NCBI GenBank assembly: GCA_964629635.1
Contig: CAZVQS010000001.1
Location: 558,001-622,000 of the forward strand
Direction: 5' to 3'
DNA from: YC2-FULL-38-9 sp964629635
GTDB lineage: Bacteria; Patescibacteriota; Microgenomatia; UBA1406; GWC2-37-13
DNA length: 64,000 nt
The translations under genes were made by a program, and so were the position numbers. How positions within the stretch are numbered: the first letter of the stretch is position 1; each line of letters begins with the position of its first letter. Positions 1-9,242 of the stretch are shown one piece after another. The notes under the pieces are model-generated. The model was not told the origin of the DNA. It saw nothing but the letters and a program-made list of their open reading frames with translations, and searched no databases.

Positions 1-2
1 AA

Positions 3-1352
3 GTAGTGGCAGATGAGGCGGTTGATCCCAAGTTCGGAACCGGTGTGGTGAAAGTGACGCCCGCCCATGACTTCAACGACTACGAAATCGCGAAGCGCCA
101 CAACCTGCCCATGAAGCAGGTTATCGGGTTTGACGGAAAACTGAACGAACTTGCGGGCAAGTATAAAGGCCTGCGCATATTTTCCGCCCGGGAACAGGTG
201 GTGAAAGACCTCCAGGCAAAAGGCCTGATCGATCACATCAAAACCGACTATGTCCACCGGGTGGGAACATGCTACCGGTGCGGACGGGTGCTTGAACCGC
301 TTCCCAAAGAGCAGTGGTTCGTGAAAGTGAAACCGCTTGCGCAGGAGGCCAAGAAATTCATCAAAGACAAGGAGACCGTCGTGTTTCCCAAGCGGTTCAA
401 CCGGCAGCTCAATATGATTCTTGACAATTTCATCGACTGGAATATTTCCCGACAGGTCGTGTGGGGCATCCGTATTCCGGCTTACCAGTGTGCGAAAACG
501 GGCAAGTGGTTCGTGAGCGAAACGAAACCTGACGCATGCGGTGTATGCGGATCGTGCGCGTTCAAACAGGACGAGGATACGTTTGACACATGGTTCTCAT
601 CCGCGCAGTGGCCGTTTGCGACTTTGATGACCGAAGGCCGGGAGTTTTATGATTATTTCTATCCGACAAGCGTCATGGAAACCGGACATGACATCCTGCG
701 TGCATGGGTCGCACGCATGCTCATGGTCGGCGTGTTCCGTACCAAAAAGACCCCGTTCCGGAACGTATTCCTGCACGGCATGGTGCGGGATGCGAAGGGG
801 CAAAAAATGAGCAAGAGCAAAGGCAACGTGATGGATCCGCTCCTTCTTGTTGATAAATACGGGGCTGATGCGCTTCGCGCCGCGCTCATGTTCGGTACGA
901 AAGAAGGGGGAGACGTGGCTTTGTCTGAGGAAAAGGTGAAGGGCATGCGCAATTTCGCCAACAAGATCTGGAATATCGGACGGTTCATATATACCTATGA
1001 AGCGACGGTTCAGGCATCCGAAGTGAAAAGCGTTGGTAAAGCAGATGTTCAGGAGGCGCTTCTGAAAGAATTTGCCGTCCTGCGGAAGAAATATATGAAG
1101 GATATGGCGAAGTACCGTTTTTCGCAATCACTCAACGATATCCATGAGTTTATGTGGCACCGATTTGCGGATTATTACATTGAAGAGTTGAAAGAGGAGC
1201 TAAAAAATGGTAACATTAGTGTTCTTGAACGCCTCAAAGAGGTGTATATAGAGAGCCTCAAAATGCTGCATCCATTCATGCCTTTCGTGACGGAGGCAGC
1301 GGGACAAGTATTTTTGGGCAAAGATACGTCATTATTACAAATTGGATTCTAA
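3..1352 (+). CDS. valS: Valyl-tRNA synthetase, C-terminal part (5' cut by window)
   Basis: Class I aminoacyl-tRNA synthetase that charges tRNA-Val in the cytoplasm. The reading frame is open to the left edge, so the N-terminus with the HIGH motif lies outside; an in-frame GTG at 6 is not a real start. Visible parts are the end of the editing domain (FGTGVVKVTPAHD), two Cys pairs typical of inserted zinc knuckles, the catalytic-core DTWFSS segment, and the KMSKS loop (bases 804-818). The helical anticodon-binding domain ends soon after the conserved LHPFMPF segment, so the long C-terminal coiled-coil arm found in many bacterial ValRS is missing. rpmH begins 3 bases after the stop codon. Confidence 0.96.
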   Translation, partial: VVADEAVDPKFGTGVVKVTPAHDFNDYEIAKRHNLPMKQVIGFDGKLNELAGKYKGLRIFSAREQVVKDLQAKGLIDHIKTDYVHRVGTCYRCGRVLEPLPKEQWFVKVKPLAQEAKKFIKDKETVVFPKRFNRQLNMILDNFIDWNISRQVVWGIRIPAYQCAKTGKWFVSETKPDACGVCGSCAFKQDEDTFDTWFSSAQWPFATLMTEGREFYDYFYPTSVMETGHDILRAWVARMLMVGVFRTKKTPFRNVFLHGMVRDAKGQKMSKSKGNVMDPLLLVDKYGADALRAALMFGTKEGGDVALSEEKVKGMRNFANKIWNIGRFIYTYEATVQASEVKSVGKADVQEALLKEFAVLRKKYMKDMAKYRFSQSLNDIHEFMWHRFADYYIEELKEELKNGNISVLERLKEVYIESLKMLHPFMPFVTEAAGQVFLGKDTSLLQIGF

Positions 1353-1355
1353 ACT

Positions 1356-1496
1356 ATGGCAACCAAACGAACATACCAGCCGAAAAAAACCAGGAGAGTA
1401 CGCAAACACGGTTTCCTGAAACGCATGGACACGCATGACGGAAGGAACGTACTTAAAAGAAGAAGGCTTAAAGGCAGAAAAAAACTGACCGTCTAA
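1356..1496 (+). CDS. rpmH: 50S ribosomal protein L34
   Basis: 46-residue, very basic protein beginning MATKRTYQPKK, with the family's conserved pattern of Arg/Lys and the central HGFLKRM and GRNVLKRRR segments. It is part of the large ribosomal subunit. It lies 3 bases behind valS and 27 bases before yidC. In many bacteria rnpA (RNase P protein) follows rpmH, but there is no room for it here. No Shine-Dalgarno sequence is visible. Confidence 0.95.
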   Translation: MATKRTYQPKKTRRVRKHGFLKRMDTHDGRNVLKRRRLKGRKKLTV

Positions 1497-1523
1497 AAAG
1501 GTCTGTTATCAATACCACCACAC

Positions 1524-2318
1524 ATGCTTCAACCCAATTTTTTCAATACGGTTTTCGTGTTTCCGATCCTGAACCTGCTCGTCGGTTTTTACAAGCTGTT
1601 TCATGCGGTTTCCCTGCCGGGTGACTTCGGTTTTTCCATCATCGCCCTCACGGTGTTTGTCCGGGTGATCCTTCACCCGTTCTTCAAACAACAGATGTCG
1701 ACGGCCAAAAAGATGCAGGATCTGAAGCCGCATCTTGACCGTATCCAGGATAAGCATAAGAAGGACCCCAAAAAGCTCCAGGAGGAACAGCTCCGGCTGT
1801 ACCAGGAAGCGGGTATCAATCCGGCGTCAGGCTGCCTTTTCATGATCATCCAGATTCCGATATTCATCGGCCTCTACCAGACGCTTTCGCTTTTTTTCAC
1901 CGGAAACATGACTGCAACCATTGCGGCCATCAACAAGGTGCTCTATTTCCCGTTCCTGAAAATCACAACCATCGATCCGTGGTTTTTCGGCGTGAACCTC
2001 GCGCTTTCCCCCCAGACGGCAAACAACGTGTTCTATTACGCAATACCCGTCATCACGGCGGTCCTTCAGTTCTTCCAGGCGCAGGCTACGACTCCGCCCG
2101 TCGCAGCCCCGGCTATAGAAAAAACGGACAAGAAAGAAGGGGAAAAGGACCAGACCGGGGATTTCCAGAAAGCCATGAACACGCAGATGAAGTATATATT
2201 CCCTCTCATGATCGGATGGTTCTCCATGCGGATGCCGGTCGGCCTGTCGCTCTATTGGAATATCTTTTCCCTGTTTAGTATAATGCAGTACAAACAAATT
2301 TACCGGAAGAGTAAATAA
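1524..2318 (+). CDS. yidC: Membrane protein insertase YidC/Oxa1 type
   Basis: 264 residues, the short form typical of Gram-positive bacteria and CPR, without the large periplasmic domain of Proteobacteria. It inserts membrane proteins with or without Sec. Visible are an early hydrophobic segment, the family block VRVILHPFFKQQMSTAKKMQ with a basic cytoplasmic hairpin rich in Lys/Gln, then further membrane segments (IIQIPIFIGLYQTL, VITAVLQFFQ) and the final one around LMIGWFSMRMPVGLSLYW. It sits between rpmH and jag, the usual conserved neighbourhood. A charged loop (about residues 195-215) lies before the last membrane segment. Confidence 0.95.
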   Translation: MLQPNFFNTVFVFPILNLLVGFYKLFHAVSLPGDFGFSIIALTVFVRVILHPFFKQQMSTAKKMQDLKPHLDRIQDKHKKDPKKLQEEQLRLYQEAGINPASGCLFMIIQIPIFIGLYQTLSLFFTGNMTATIAAINKVLYFPFLKITTIDPWFFGVNLALSPQTANNVFYYAIPVITAVLQFFQAQATTPPVAAPAIEKTDKKEGEKDQTGDFQKAMNTQMKYIFPLMIGWFSMRMPVGLSLYWNIFSLFSIMQYKQIYRKSK

Positions 2319-2343
2319 CCTTTATTAAATTCAATTCATACCT

Positions 2344-2829
2344 ATGGATAAAGTAGAAATCGTCAAAACGGAAACTGAAGGACTCCTTGCCAAGTTAATC
2401 AACGAATACAGCCTCGAAGTGACCGAAGACAACGGAGCGTTCCAGATCGTCATCAAAACCGAGGAAGCACCGACCATCATCGGCCGCCACGGCGAAACCA
2501 TCCGGGCCATCCAGAAAATCCTTGAAGTCATCCTCTACAAGAAGCTCCAGGAATCGATCCATATCCTCATCAACGTGAACGACTACCGCGAGAAGCAGCA
2601 GGAACGACTGGAATACATGGCTTCCCAGTATGCCGACAAGGTAACCGAAAGCCACCAGCCCGAAAACGTGTTTCACCTTTCCTCTTACGAGAGGCGGATC
2701 ATCCACCAGTACATTACCTCAAATTATCCCGAACTGACGAGCTACTCCGTCGGCGAGGGACGGGACCGCAAATTAGTGATCGACCTGAAAGAACATGCAC
2801 CCGCCGCAACGGAAGAACCGACCGTTTAA
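2344..2829 (+). CDS. jag: KH-R3H RNA-binding protein Jag/KhpB
   Basis: 161-residue cytoplasmic RNA-binding protein. A KH domain carries the GxxG-type loop in IIGRHGETIRAIQ (about residues 45-57), and an R3H domain has the RRIIHQYI helix and YSVGEGRDRKLVI strand (about 118-150). The N-terminal Jag domain is absent or very short, as in several small-genome lineages. The yidC-jag order is conserved across bacteria; in Firmicutes KhpB/Jag is linked to cell elongation and envelope control. No Shine-Dalgarno sequence precedes the ATG. Confidence 0.93.
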   Translation: MDKVEIVKTETEGLLAKLINEYSLEVTEDNGAFQIVIKTEEAPTIIGRHGETIRAIQKILEVILYKKLQESIHILINVNDYREKQQERLEYMASQYADKVTESHQPENVFHLSSYERRIIHQYITSNYPELTSYSVGEGRDRKLVIDLKEHAPAATEEPTV

Positions 2830-2998
2830 CCCGGTACTCATCCTGTTTTTGCCGGTCATACTGGTGTTTGACATCGTCTATTACCTGTATACCCGTTCCA
2901 CGTGTTTCCAGTGCGGGAACGTGGATGAATTCGTGAGGACTTCCTCTTTAACGTTTTTCACGATATCCCAGGCATGGCAGATTCTGCGCCGGAAATAG
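2795..2998 (+). CDS. Small single-pass membrane protein, unknown
   Basis: 67 codons starting inside the 3' end of jag (35-base overlap, other frame). One strong hydrophobic segment (about residues 13-32) is followed by a CxxC pair (CFQCGN) and a short polar tail. No family is recognised. Two thirds of the frame lies outside jag, and it fills the only space between jag and the next promoter, which supports a real gene. The start could lie further downstream. Confidence 0.4.
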   Translation: MHPPQRKNRPFNPVLILFLPVILVFDIVYYLYTRSTCFQCGNVDEFVRTSSLTFFTISQAWQILRRK

Positions 2999-3067
2999 CC
3001 TCGAAAGCATAAAATTTCTCCCTGTCAAGCCCCTCCGTTCCAATAGTGCAAAGCAGCCCGCGTTTGG

Positions 3068-3076
3068 TGTTACAAT
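3068..3076 (+). promoter_or_regulatory. Extended -10 promoter for the 1173-aa gene
   Basis: TGTTACAAT, an extended -10 element (TGn plus TACAAT at 3071-3076) ending 6 bases before the ATG at 3083. No good -35 is seen. This predicts a leaderless or nearly leaderless mRNA. Confidence 0.55.
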
Positions 3077-3082
3077 GTATAT

Positions 3083-6000
3083 ATGGCAGCCACCGGACCG
3101 GAGCAAAATGGAGGAAACAACGTCAATGCGGAACTGGACGCTTTGCGTGCGGAAGTGGCGAAGCAGAACGCCCGCCAGCTTGCCGAAGAAGTAAGGAAGC
3201 TCGCGACAAAGGCAAGCGAAGTCCGCGCCGAAGTTGAGCGTCTGGCAAGCCAGGGAAAATCGGTAAACCTGGAAGGCGACAAGGCGCAAAAGGATTCCCC
3301 GAAAGGAAAGGCGATTGATGTAAAGCAGACGGTTCAGAAAATACTTTTGGCAGCGCGGACGCCTGACAAGATGCCTCTTCCCGAAGGAAAAGACGCAGCG
3401 GTGACAAATCTTTCTTCCCAGCTCCTGAAAAACCTGAGCATGCAGGTGAGTGCCGAATCGGATATTTCGGAGAATACCGCGCCCTATATCCATGAACTCA
3501 TCAACAAGACGATAAACGGGGAGCTCACGTCGGTCGACGACATGGCTGCTCAGCTTAATAAACTCCAGTATTTATCGGTGCTTTCGCCGGTACTCTACGA
3601 GAAAGTCCAGAATTCCCTGGTGGAAACCGCCAAACAGACGAGCAGCCTGAGTGAGGAAGAGCTAAAAACCAAGTTCGGCGTTGAGCGGAAAGATGCGAAC
3701 GAGGACATGCAGACACGTACCGGAAGAAATACGTTCGAAGGCATGTGGAATGAGCACTACTCGACCTATTTTGACACCGAAGACAAGCCGTTTGTCGCAT
3801 CCCTCTATTCGCCGGTCAAGTTCGTGGAATTCGTCGACGGGATGAAGGGGGAAATTGCAGCACGTCTCGGTAAGGACCGGAATTCTCAGGAAGTGCGGGT
3901 AGCCGCATCCAAGGAGATCGAACGTAAAACGGTTGAACTTTTCGGCAAGCTCTATACCCGTCTCGATCATGAAAAGCCGAGCGAGTTCTTCCACGAGATC
4001 GAGCAGCAGGACATCATGCGCGGTATTCTCCCGGTGAAAAACGCTCTTAAGCAGCGTATGATCCACCTGGCCAACGAGCTTGAACGGGCGGAACGGGAGC
4101 ATAAAATCGAGAATCCGGGACTGTTCATGAGAGTTGAAGTGAAAAACGACGTGCTCGATCTGGAGTATGAGACCATCGACAAGGAGAAACGGGTGAAACC
4201 GCGTGTCCGCCTCAATCCGTACACCAAGCCGCATGAGGTTGAAGCGGGCCATTTCATCCATTACCTGGACCAGATTGTTGATCATTACATCGAAGCGCGC
4301 AAATATACCCATAACGCGCGCGCCATCTTCCTGCATCCGGTTGATCCGGAAAAAGGATTTTATTCCCAGCTCTCCCAGTTTGCCAATGACATGACGACAG
4401 TTGATTTTGACCAGATGATGGCCCTGCCCGACAACGAAGTGTTCCGCGACGCCTTTGCCCTGTACGACAAGATGGTTGATGAAACGTTCGCTTCAAACGA
4501 CTGGCGCCACTTTCCGACCATGTTTGAGCTCAAGCAGAACAGCCTCCACACACAGGTGGAGGAGGATGTTTTGGACAAGCTCAAGCTTATGTACAAGGGC
4601 AACAAGGAAATGTCCGATGCACGGCTGGAAGCGGCGCTTTCCATGGCGGTCGGTGCATCGCGCGGCATGTTCCTGAATGAGATCGAGAAGGCTGCCTTTG
4701 CCGATCCTCACCTCAATGAAGACGGCACACCGACATTCGCCAGCTACTACAACCAGGACGTATCGGCGCTCTTGGCTTTTAACCCGATGCACCAGCATTT
4801 CCGCTGGCAGGCGCCCAATACCATGGATCCGATCCTTTTTATGCCGGTTGAGGGGATCAAAGGTTCAAGCGGTTATTTTACCGACCATAATAAGCTCTGG
4901 AAAAAGATGCAGGCATACCGGGATACGTTTATCAACGGGCGCGGCAAGACGAATCTTGAGGGCGAAACGCTGTGGACCGACTTCCTCGTGAATATCGGCA
5001 AGGTGGGAGGTCCGCTCCAGAGAAAGGGTTGGCGTACCACCTATATGCTTGAGCCGCTGTACATCCGAGATGAAGGCCGCAAGGACAAACTCGGTTACGA
5101 TTATTTCAAGACATTCCAGAGATTTGAGAACATCGGGTACGAGGTGGTACAGGATTTCGTTTCCAAGCTCCCCCCGGAATTCACCCGCGAGTATTCGGGC
5201 AGGCACAAGGGTGATGCGAAATTCCTTCAGCAGAAAAACGACATGTTCAGGTACATATACCAGAAATACTTTGACGGCAATCCAAAAGACTTCGATTCCT
5301 ATTACCGCGAGCTCCTGAATAAAGCCGAAGCCGGTGTCATAAAGGATATCAAAGCAGGCAAAGCGGCTCCGGAGGATATCCGGGCGCAGGCCGAAACAAA
5401 TGCGAGCGCGGATTTCCTTAACCGCGCGCTTGCGCGCCTGGTATTCCAGCGGATACCGTCCAAAGTCCTGAGGATCGACCGTGACCGGCTTTCAAAAGAC
5501 GGGGTAAGCCGGTGGCGCAAGATCGCAAACGATCTGGGGCTATCCACCAGGGATTTCGATGCCGCAATGCAGGATCTGCTTATGGCTGAACAGCTCCTTC
5601 GGAAAGAAGTGAGCGGCCGCATGAGATCTATGGTTGACGCAGGCAGGGAATCTTGGGAAATGGGAAGCATCAGCTATCGCCTGACCGAGGCAAAGATAAA
5701 TGATCTCCTGAAAGATAAAATGGCTGACGATCCCGCACGCCTTGCCCGGGTAAAGGAAGTATTCAAAAAGATACAGGACGTGTATGGGAAACCCGACTTC
5801 CTGGATAAAACGTTTGCCGGAGCCATCAAACCGGGCGAGTACAAGTTCAGTTTTGCGCTTGATGAGGTTGACATGAGCTTCATTCCCTGGAGGGGTGCGG
5901 GAGCGCGCGTGCTGCCACGTGCGATCGGCGACATTTCGGCCATCGAGAAAAGCGTAGCCGCCGAAGTGATCAAGCTTCCGAAAGTGCTGCATCAGATATC

Positions 6001-6604
6001 GATCGACGGCAAGCATGATTTCACGCCGGCCATCGAAATCATGACCAAAGTGTACGGAGCGCTTGACGGCATCATCGGCACGGATTACGCCCACCGCGTC
6101 GTGCACCATATGGCCGGGCTTACCATCAATTATTTCAAGAAAGACGTATCCGCACGTGCTTTGTACGGCCTGTTCGGTATCGGCCAAAAAAACTCGCTTG
6201 CGGCTGAGCGGGCGGGAGGATCGGCGCGCGTTTGGGAGTGGGATTCGGTCGATATCGACCGGTTCTGTGTCGCGCTTGAGGCACGGGCAATACTTCCGAG
6301 GGATCCTTTCAGCACCGCGGTATCAAAGCCTACCTATACGCCGGTCTACATGAAGATCCCGTTTACCGGCAAACTGGTCAAACTCCCGCAGTCCATAGAA
6401 ATAGGCGGCAAAAAAATCCGCCTGTTCGGGAAACGCAAGCACGACTTCGAATTTACGACCAAACAGCTGCGCAGGGATTTCGGCGGCAACTGGAAAGACA
6501 TATCGTTCGATTACCTGAACAAGTACCTGCCCCTGGTCATCGCATGGCTTTTGTGGAAATACATGAGCGATGCCCTGAAGGAGGCGGAGGGCAAGAAAAA
6601 GTAA
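3083..6604 (+). CDS. Large helical membrane-anchored protein, unknown
   Basis: 1173 residues with no family I recognise. The N-terminus is polar with an alanine/glutamate-rich coiled-coil-like stretch (about residues 15-65). The bulk is a long, mostly helical region rich in charged and aromatic residues. One hydrophobic segment (LPLVIAWLLWKYM, about 1150-1165) lies 13 residues from the basic C-terminus, so it is probably tail-anchored with the body in the cytoplasm. The next gene starts 25 bases later with its own -10 box and encodes a VirB2-like protein, so a role in the same envelope machine is possible but is inferred from position only. Confidence 0.85.
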   Translation: MAATGPEQNGGNNVNAELDALRAEVAKQNARQLAEEVRKLATKASEVRAEVERLASQGKSVNLEGDKAQKDSPKGKAIDVKQTVQKILLAARTPDKMPLPEGKDAAVTNLSSQLLKNLSMQVSAESDISENTAPYIHELINKTINGELTSVDDMAAQLNKLQYLSVLSPVLYEKVQNSLVETAKQTSSLSEEELKTKFGVERKDANEDMQTRTGRNTFEGMWNEHYSTYFDTEDKPFVASLYSPVKFVEFVDGMKGEIAARLGKDRNSQEVRVAASKEIERKTVELFGKLYTRLDHEKPSEFFHEIEQQDIMRGILPVKNALKQRMIHLANELERAEREHKIENPGLFMRVEVKNDVLDLEYETIDKEKRVKPRVRLNPYTKPHEVEAGHFIHYLDQIVDHYIEARKYTHNARAIFLHPVDPEKGFYSQLSQFANDMTTVDFDQMMALPDNEVFRDAFALYDKMVDETFASNDWRHFPTMFELKQNSLHTQVEEDVLDKLKLMYKGNKEMSDARLEAALSMAVGASRGMFLNEIEKAAFADPHLNEDGTPTFASYYNQDVSALLAFNPMHQHFRWQAPNTMDPILFMPVEGIKGSSGYFTDHNKLWKKMQAYRDTFINGRGKTNLEGETLWTDFLVNIGKVGGPLQRKGWRTTYMLEPLYIRDEGRKDKLGYDYFKTFQRFENIGYEVVQDFVSKLPPEFTREYSGRHKGDAKFLQQKNDMFRYIYQKYFDGNPKDFDSYYRELLNKAEAGVIKDIKAGKAAPEDIRAQAETNASADFLNRALARLVFQRIPSKVLRIDRDRLSKDGVSRWRKIANDLGLSTRDFDAAMQDLLMAEQLLRKEVSGRMRSMVDAGRESWEMGSISYRLTEAKINDLLKDKMADDPARLARVKEVFKKIQDVYGKPDFLDKTFAGAIKPGEYKFSFALDEVDMSFIPWRGAGARVLPRAIGDISAIEKSVAAEVIKLPKVLHQISIDGKHDFTPAIEIMTKVYGALDGIIGTDYAHRVVHHMAGLTINYFKKDVSARALYGLFGIGQKNSLAAERAGGSARVWEWDSVDIDRFCVALEARAILPRDPFSTAVSKPTYTPVYMKIPFTGKLVKLPQSIEIGGKKIRLFGKRKHDFEFTTKQLRRDFGGNWKDISFDYLNKYLPLVIAWLLWKYMSDALKEAEGKKK

Positions 6605-6617
6605 CGGAAATATCTGA

Positions 6618-6623
6618 TATACT
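6618..6623 (+). promoter_or_regulatory. -10 box for the VirB2-like gene
   Basis: TATACT ending 6 bases before the ATG at 6630, within the 25-base gap after the 1173-aa gene. The -35 is poor. The spacing fits the leaderless pattern seen elsewhere in the window. Confidence 0.45.
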
Positions 6624-6629
6624 CATTTT

Positions 6630-7385
6630 ATGAAGCGGTTTTTTCTCCATATTTTCCTCTTTGTCTTGGTTCTGGCATGGGTCGGGTCCGTATCCGCACA
6701 GACTCCGGCATGCCCCGTATACCCGAGCCAGGCGCCGAATATGCTTGGTCTTACCTGCGGCGTGAGTACTGATCCGTGCGCCCGCAAGTGCTGCGTGAGC
6801 AATGCCCCTTCCCAGTCAAACCCCCGGAAGCTGCCGATCATCAGCGACATGCTTGAGATCCTGGGCATCGGCAATCCGTTCGACCCCTTGAACCAACTGT
6901 CCTCCCAGGCCCAATCGATTGCCCAACCCTGCATGAACGGGTATCCGAGCACTCCGGGCGACCTTGCGAACCCCGGCTGTATGTGCCTTACTCCCACGCC
7001 AAACCCGCTTACGAGCCTGTACAAAACATGCGAGAATATTTCGAGTGCGGGCGAAAAAGCCAAATGTCTGCAGTGCCTGAAGGGAACCGGAGCAGGCGGT
7101 GCACCCGGCGTATGGACAAGCATCGGGTGTGTGTATGCGGATGTGGGTAACTTCATTCAGCAAACGCTTCTCGGGTGGGGAGTGGGTTTTGCGGGCGGGA
7201 TATCGACCCTGTGCATCATGTATGCCGCCTTCATGATGCAGTCATCACGGGGGAACGCGGAAGTAATCAAAAAGTCCCAGCAGCTCCTGACCTCCTGCAT
7301 CACCGGCCTTATGCTCATCATCTTCTCCGTATTCATTCTCCGTCTCATCGGCGTGACTATCCTGAAGATACCGGGATTCATGTAA
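6630..7385 (+). CDS. Cysteine-rich secreted/membrane protein with VirB2/TrbC-like C-terminus
   Basis: 251 residues. A signal peptide (residues 1-23, ending VSAQ) leads into an exported region with about 14 cysteines (for example CARKCC and CMC), likely disulfide-bonded or metal-binding. The C-terminal 80 residues form two membrane segments around a short basic loop (SSRGNAEVIKKSQQ), the layout of VirB2/TrbC pilins of type IV secretion systems. It is much longer than a normal pilin because of the Cys-rich domain. It faces the VirB6-like gene convergently, 69 bases away. The family call rests on topology and loop pattern only. Confidence 0.7.
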   Translation: MKRFFLHIFLFVLVLAWVGSVSAQTPACPVYPSQAPNMLGLTCGVSTDPCARKCCVSNAPSQSNPRKLPIISDMLEILGIGNPFDPLNQLSSQAQSIAQPCMNGYPSTPGDLANPGCMCLTPTPNPLTSLYKTCENISSAGEKAKCLQCLKGTGAGGAPGVWTSIGCVYADVGNFIQQTLLGWGVGFAGGISTLCIMYAAFMMQSSRGNAEVIKKSQQLLTSCITGLMLIIFSVFILRLIGVTILKIPGFM

Positions 7386-7454
7386 AGCGAGGATGTTGCC
7401 CATACACTACATGAGTAACAGAGAGCTCAGATCATAACAATGGAGAAACTGTCT

Positions 7455-9197
7455 TTATGCGGCTGGAGGAGCGCCTGAAGGAATCTGTTTTTCTTCTCTC
7501 GTTTTAGGTTGCGGTTTGATTCCTTTTCTCCAATCAGGGCCGAATATCGCACCCATACCAAGGTTGATTGTGCTGATCTGGCCAAGCATGCTCACCGCTC
7601 CGCCACCCGCAGCGCCGGCGCCGCCGAAGAAGGTGCCGATACCGATATTAAACGGCAGGCCTTTCACGCCGAAGAGCTGTTCTTTGGCAAGTTTCACGAT
7701 GTCCGGTATGATGAGGATGAATCCCATGCCGATAAGGATAGGCAGGAGTGACGGGTCGATAATATTCATGAAAGGCGGTTTCCAGAATGTCAGTTCGCCC
7801 GCCGAGTTTGTGGTCAGGGCGCTTGATGCAAGCTGGTTCGCGATGACGAATCCCATGGTCATGATTCCGATGACGATGGGAAACGTCATGATTTCGGCAA
7901 GCAGGTTCTTGAACCAGTAGGCGAATGTCGATTTGCCCGGTACGGCTTCAAAAAGGAGAATGACCGGGGAAAGGATGATAAGTATAAGTATCTGCAGATA
8001 TGCCCGGAAGAGCAGGAAGAATATACGGAAATACAGAAAGAGAAGGGTAAAGAAAATAAGCGCCCCCAGCGCCAGGATTATGATCATCGGACCGAAAAAG
8101 AATCCAAGCAGGATCGCCAGCATCAATACCGGTATGAACGTAATGAGTTGCGGCAGGTCTCCTACCGCTCCGCCGAATGTCAATATTTGCCCGGCTATAT
8201 CATTGAGCGAAGTGCCGACTGTCGAGTAGAGGAACGAATTGATCACCTGGGTGAGCAGGTATCCGATAACCACGTTCAGGACCATGAATACGATACTCGA
8301 TATCCATGCGGGAACCGCAGTCATGATATTGAACATGAGGGAGGTGCCGATACCGATAAGGTTCAGGACCCCAAAGCCCCTCTTGTGGGCGGGATTGGCA
8401 AAAATACTGTCCCACAAGTCGAGACCCCTGCCGTTGAGATACGAGTCCTGCATCTGTCCGGGGTTGAAGTATCTTCCGCCGCCGCTCAGCAGGTTGATGA
8501 GGATGGCTATTACCACATACATGAGATCGATAAGGAATCCGGCGATTGCAAAGGAGAAAGTAATGAGAAGCAGGGCAACGATTATTTTAGGGAGCGCGTT
8601 CTCCACGTTGATGACGGTCTGGGGGTTGATTTTCATGCGGAACATGATCATGAAACCGATGGCCATGAGCATCAGGACCAGCATGAGATAGGAGATGTCC
8701 CTGAAGATCTTCCACAGATTTATGATAGGTTTGATTGCGGCAAAACCGATTCCTTCCGCCGCATATGTTTTCGGTATGAATCCGCTGTTTTCCAGGGAGT
8801 CCTGAGCCCAGTAAATTCCTGATGCGGGAGGCGAACTCAGGGGGAGCGTGACGAGGCGGCTGATAAAACCGACGACACTGTTTTGCTGGTGTATGGCGTA
8901 ATCGTCTGCATTATCGCTGCAAAAATCCCCGGTCATTTTGCAGATCATTTTTTTATACAGCGACAACATGAGTTTGTCAGCTTTTGTTTTCTGAAATGCG
9001 GGATTGTTCATCTTCCGGTAAAGCTCCTGCCGGTATGCCGTCTGGACCTGTACCGGATTAATATCCATGCGGTCTTTGGACAGGAAGTGCATGAAAAGCA
9101 GGATCACCACCGTGAACGCGAATGTTACGACAAACGCCTTTTTTATGAATGAGAAAATGGCGCGGAACGGAATCATACTCAGCACGTAAGGCATCAT
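7455..9197 (-). CDS. Polytopic membrane protein, VirB6/TrbL-like
   Basis: 580 residues. An N-terminal membrane segment (about 17-37) and an exported loop of about 120 residues are followed by at least six long hydrophobic segments, and a glycine-rich cytoplasmic tail (GGAGAAGGGA near 545) ends in a basic, proline-containing region. This resembles VirB6/TrbL channel proteins of type IV secretion systems, and similar proteins are frequent in CPR genomes. It is the last of three minus-strand genes (C39-like peptidase, 154-aa protein, this one) but also has its own strong promoter. No VirB4 or VirD4 ATPase is in the window, so a complete secretion system is not shown. Confidence 0.75.
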   Translation of the reverse strand: MMPYVLSMIPFRAIFSFIKKAFVVTFAFTVVILLFMHFLSKDRMDINPVQVQTAYRQELYRKMNNPAFQKTKADKLMLSLYKKMICKMTGDFCSDNADDYAIHQQNSVVGFISRLVTLPLSSPPASGIYWAQDSLENSGFIPKTYAAEGIGFAAIKPIINLWKIFRDISYLMLVLMLMAIGFMIMFRMKINPQTVINVENALPKIIVALLLITFSFAIAGFLIDLMYVVIAILINLLSGGGRYFNPGQMQDSYLNGRGLDLWDSIFANPAHKRGFGVLNLIGIGTSLMFNIMTAVPAWISSIVFMVLNVVIGYLLTQVINSFLYSTVGTSLNDIAGQILTFGGAVGDLPQLITFIPVLMLAILLGFFFGPMIIILALGALIFFTLLFLYFRIFFLLFRAYLQILILIILSPVILLFEAVPGKSTFAYWFKNLLAEIMTFPIVIGIMTMGFVIANQLASSALTTNSAGELTFWKPPFMNIIDPSLLPILIGMGFILIIPDIVKLAKEQLFGVKGLPFNIGIGTFFGGAGAAGGGAVSMLGQISTINLGMGAIFGPDWRKGIKPQPKTREEKQIPSGAPPAA

Positions 9198-9203
9198 ATA
9201 TCC

Positions 9204-9232
9204 ATGGTACAGATAATTAAGGATGATGTCAA
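9204..9232 (-). promoter_or_regulatory. Promoter of VirB6-like gene
   Basis: On the minus strand TTGACA (9232-9227), a 17-base spacer, TACCAT (9209-9204), then 6 bases to the ATG at 9197. This is a consensus -35 with ideal spacing and predicts a leaderless transcript. It lies in the gap and end of the upstream 154-aa gene. Confidence 0.7.
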
Positions 9233-9242
9233 CGAAACCGAA

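Noticed and set aside
8148..8822. 224-codon plus-strand frame opposite the VirB6-like gene
   Set aside because: Highly charged, His/Asp-rich translation is the mirror of hydrophobic membrane segments.
7455..9197. Complete type IV secretion or conjugation system
   Set aside because: Only VirB2/VirB6-like membrane parts are visible; no VirB4, VirD4, relaxase or core-complex genes occur in the window.
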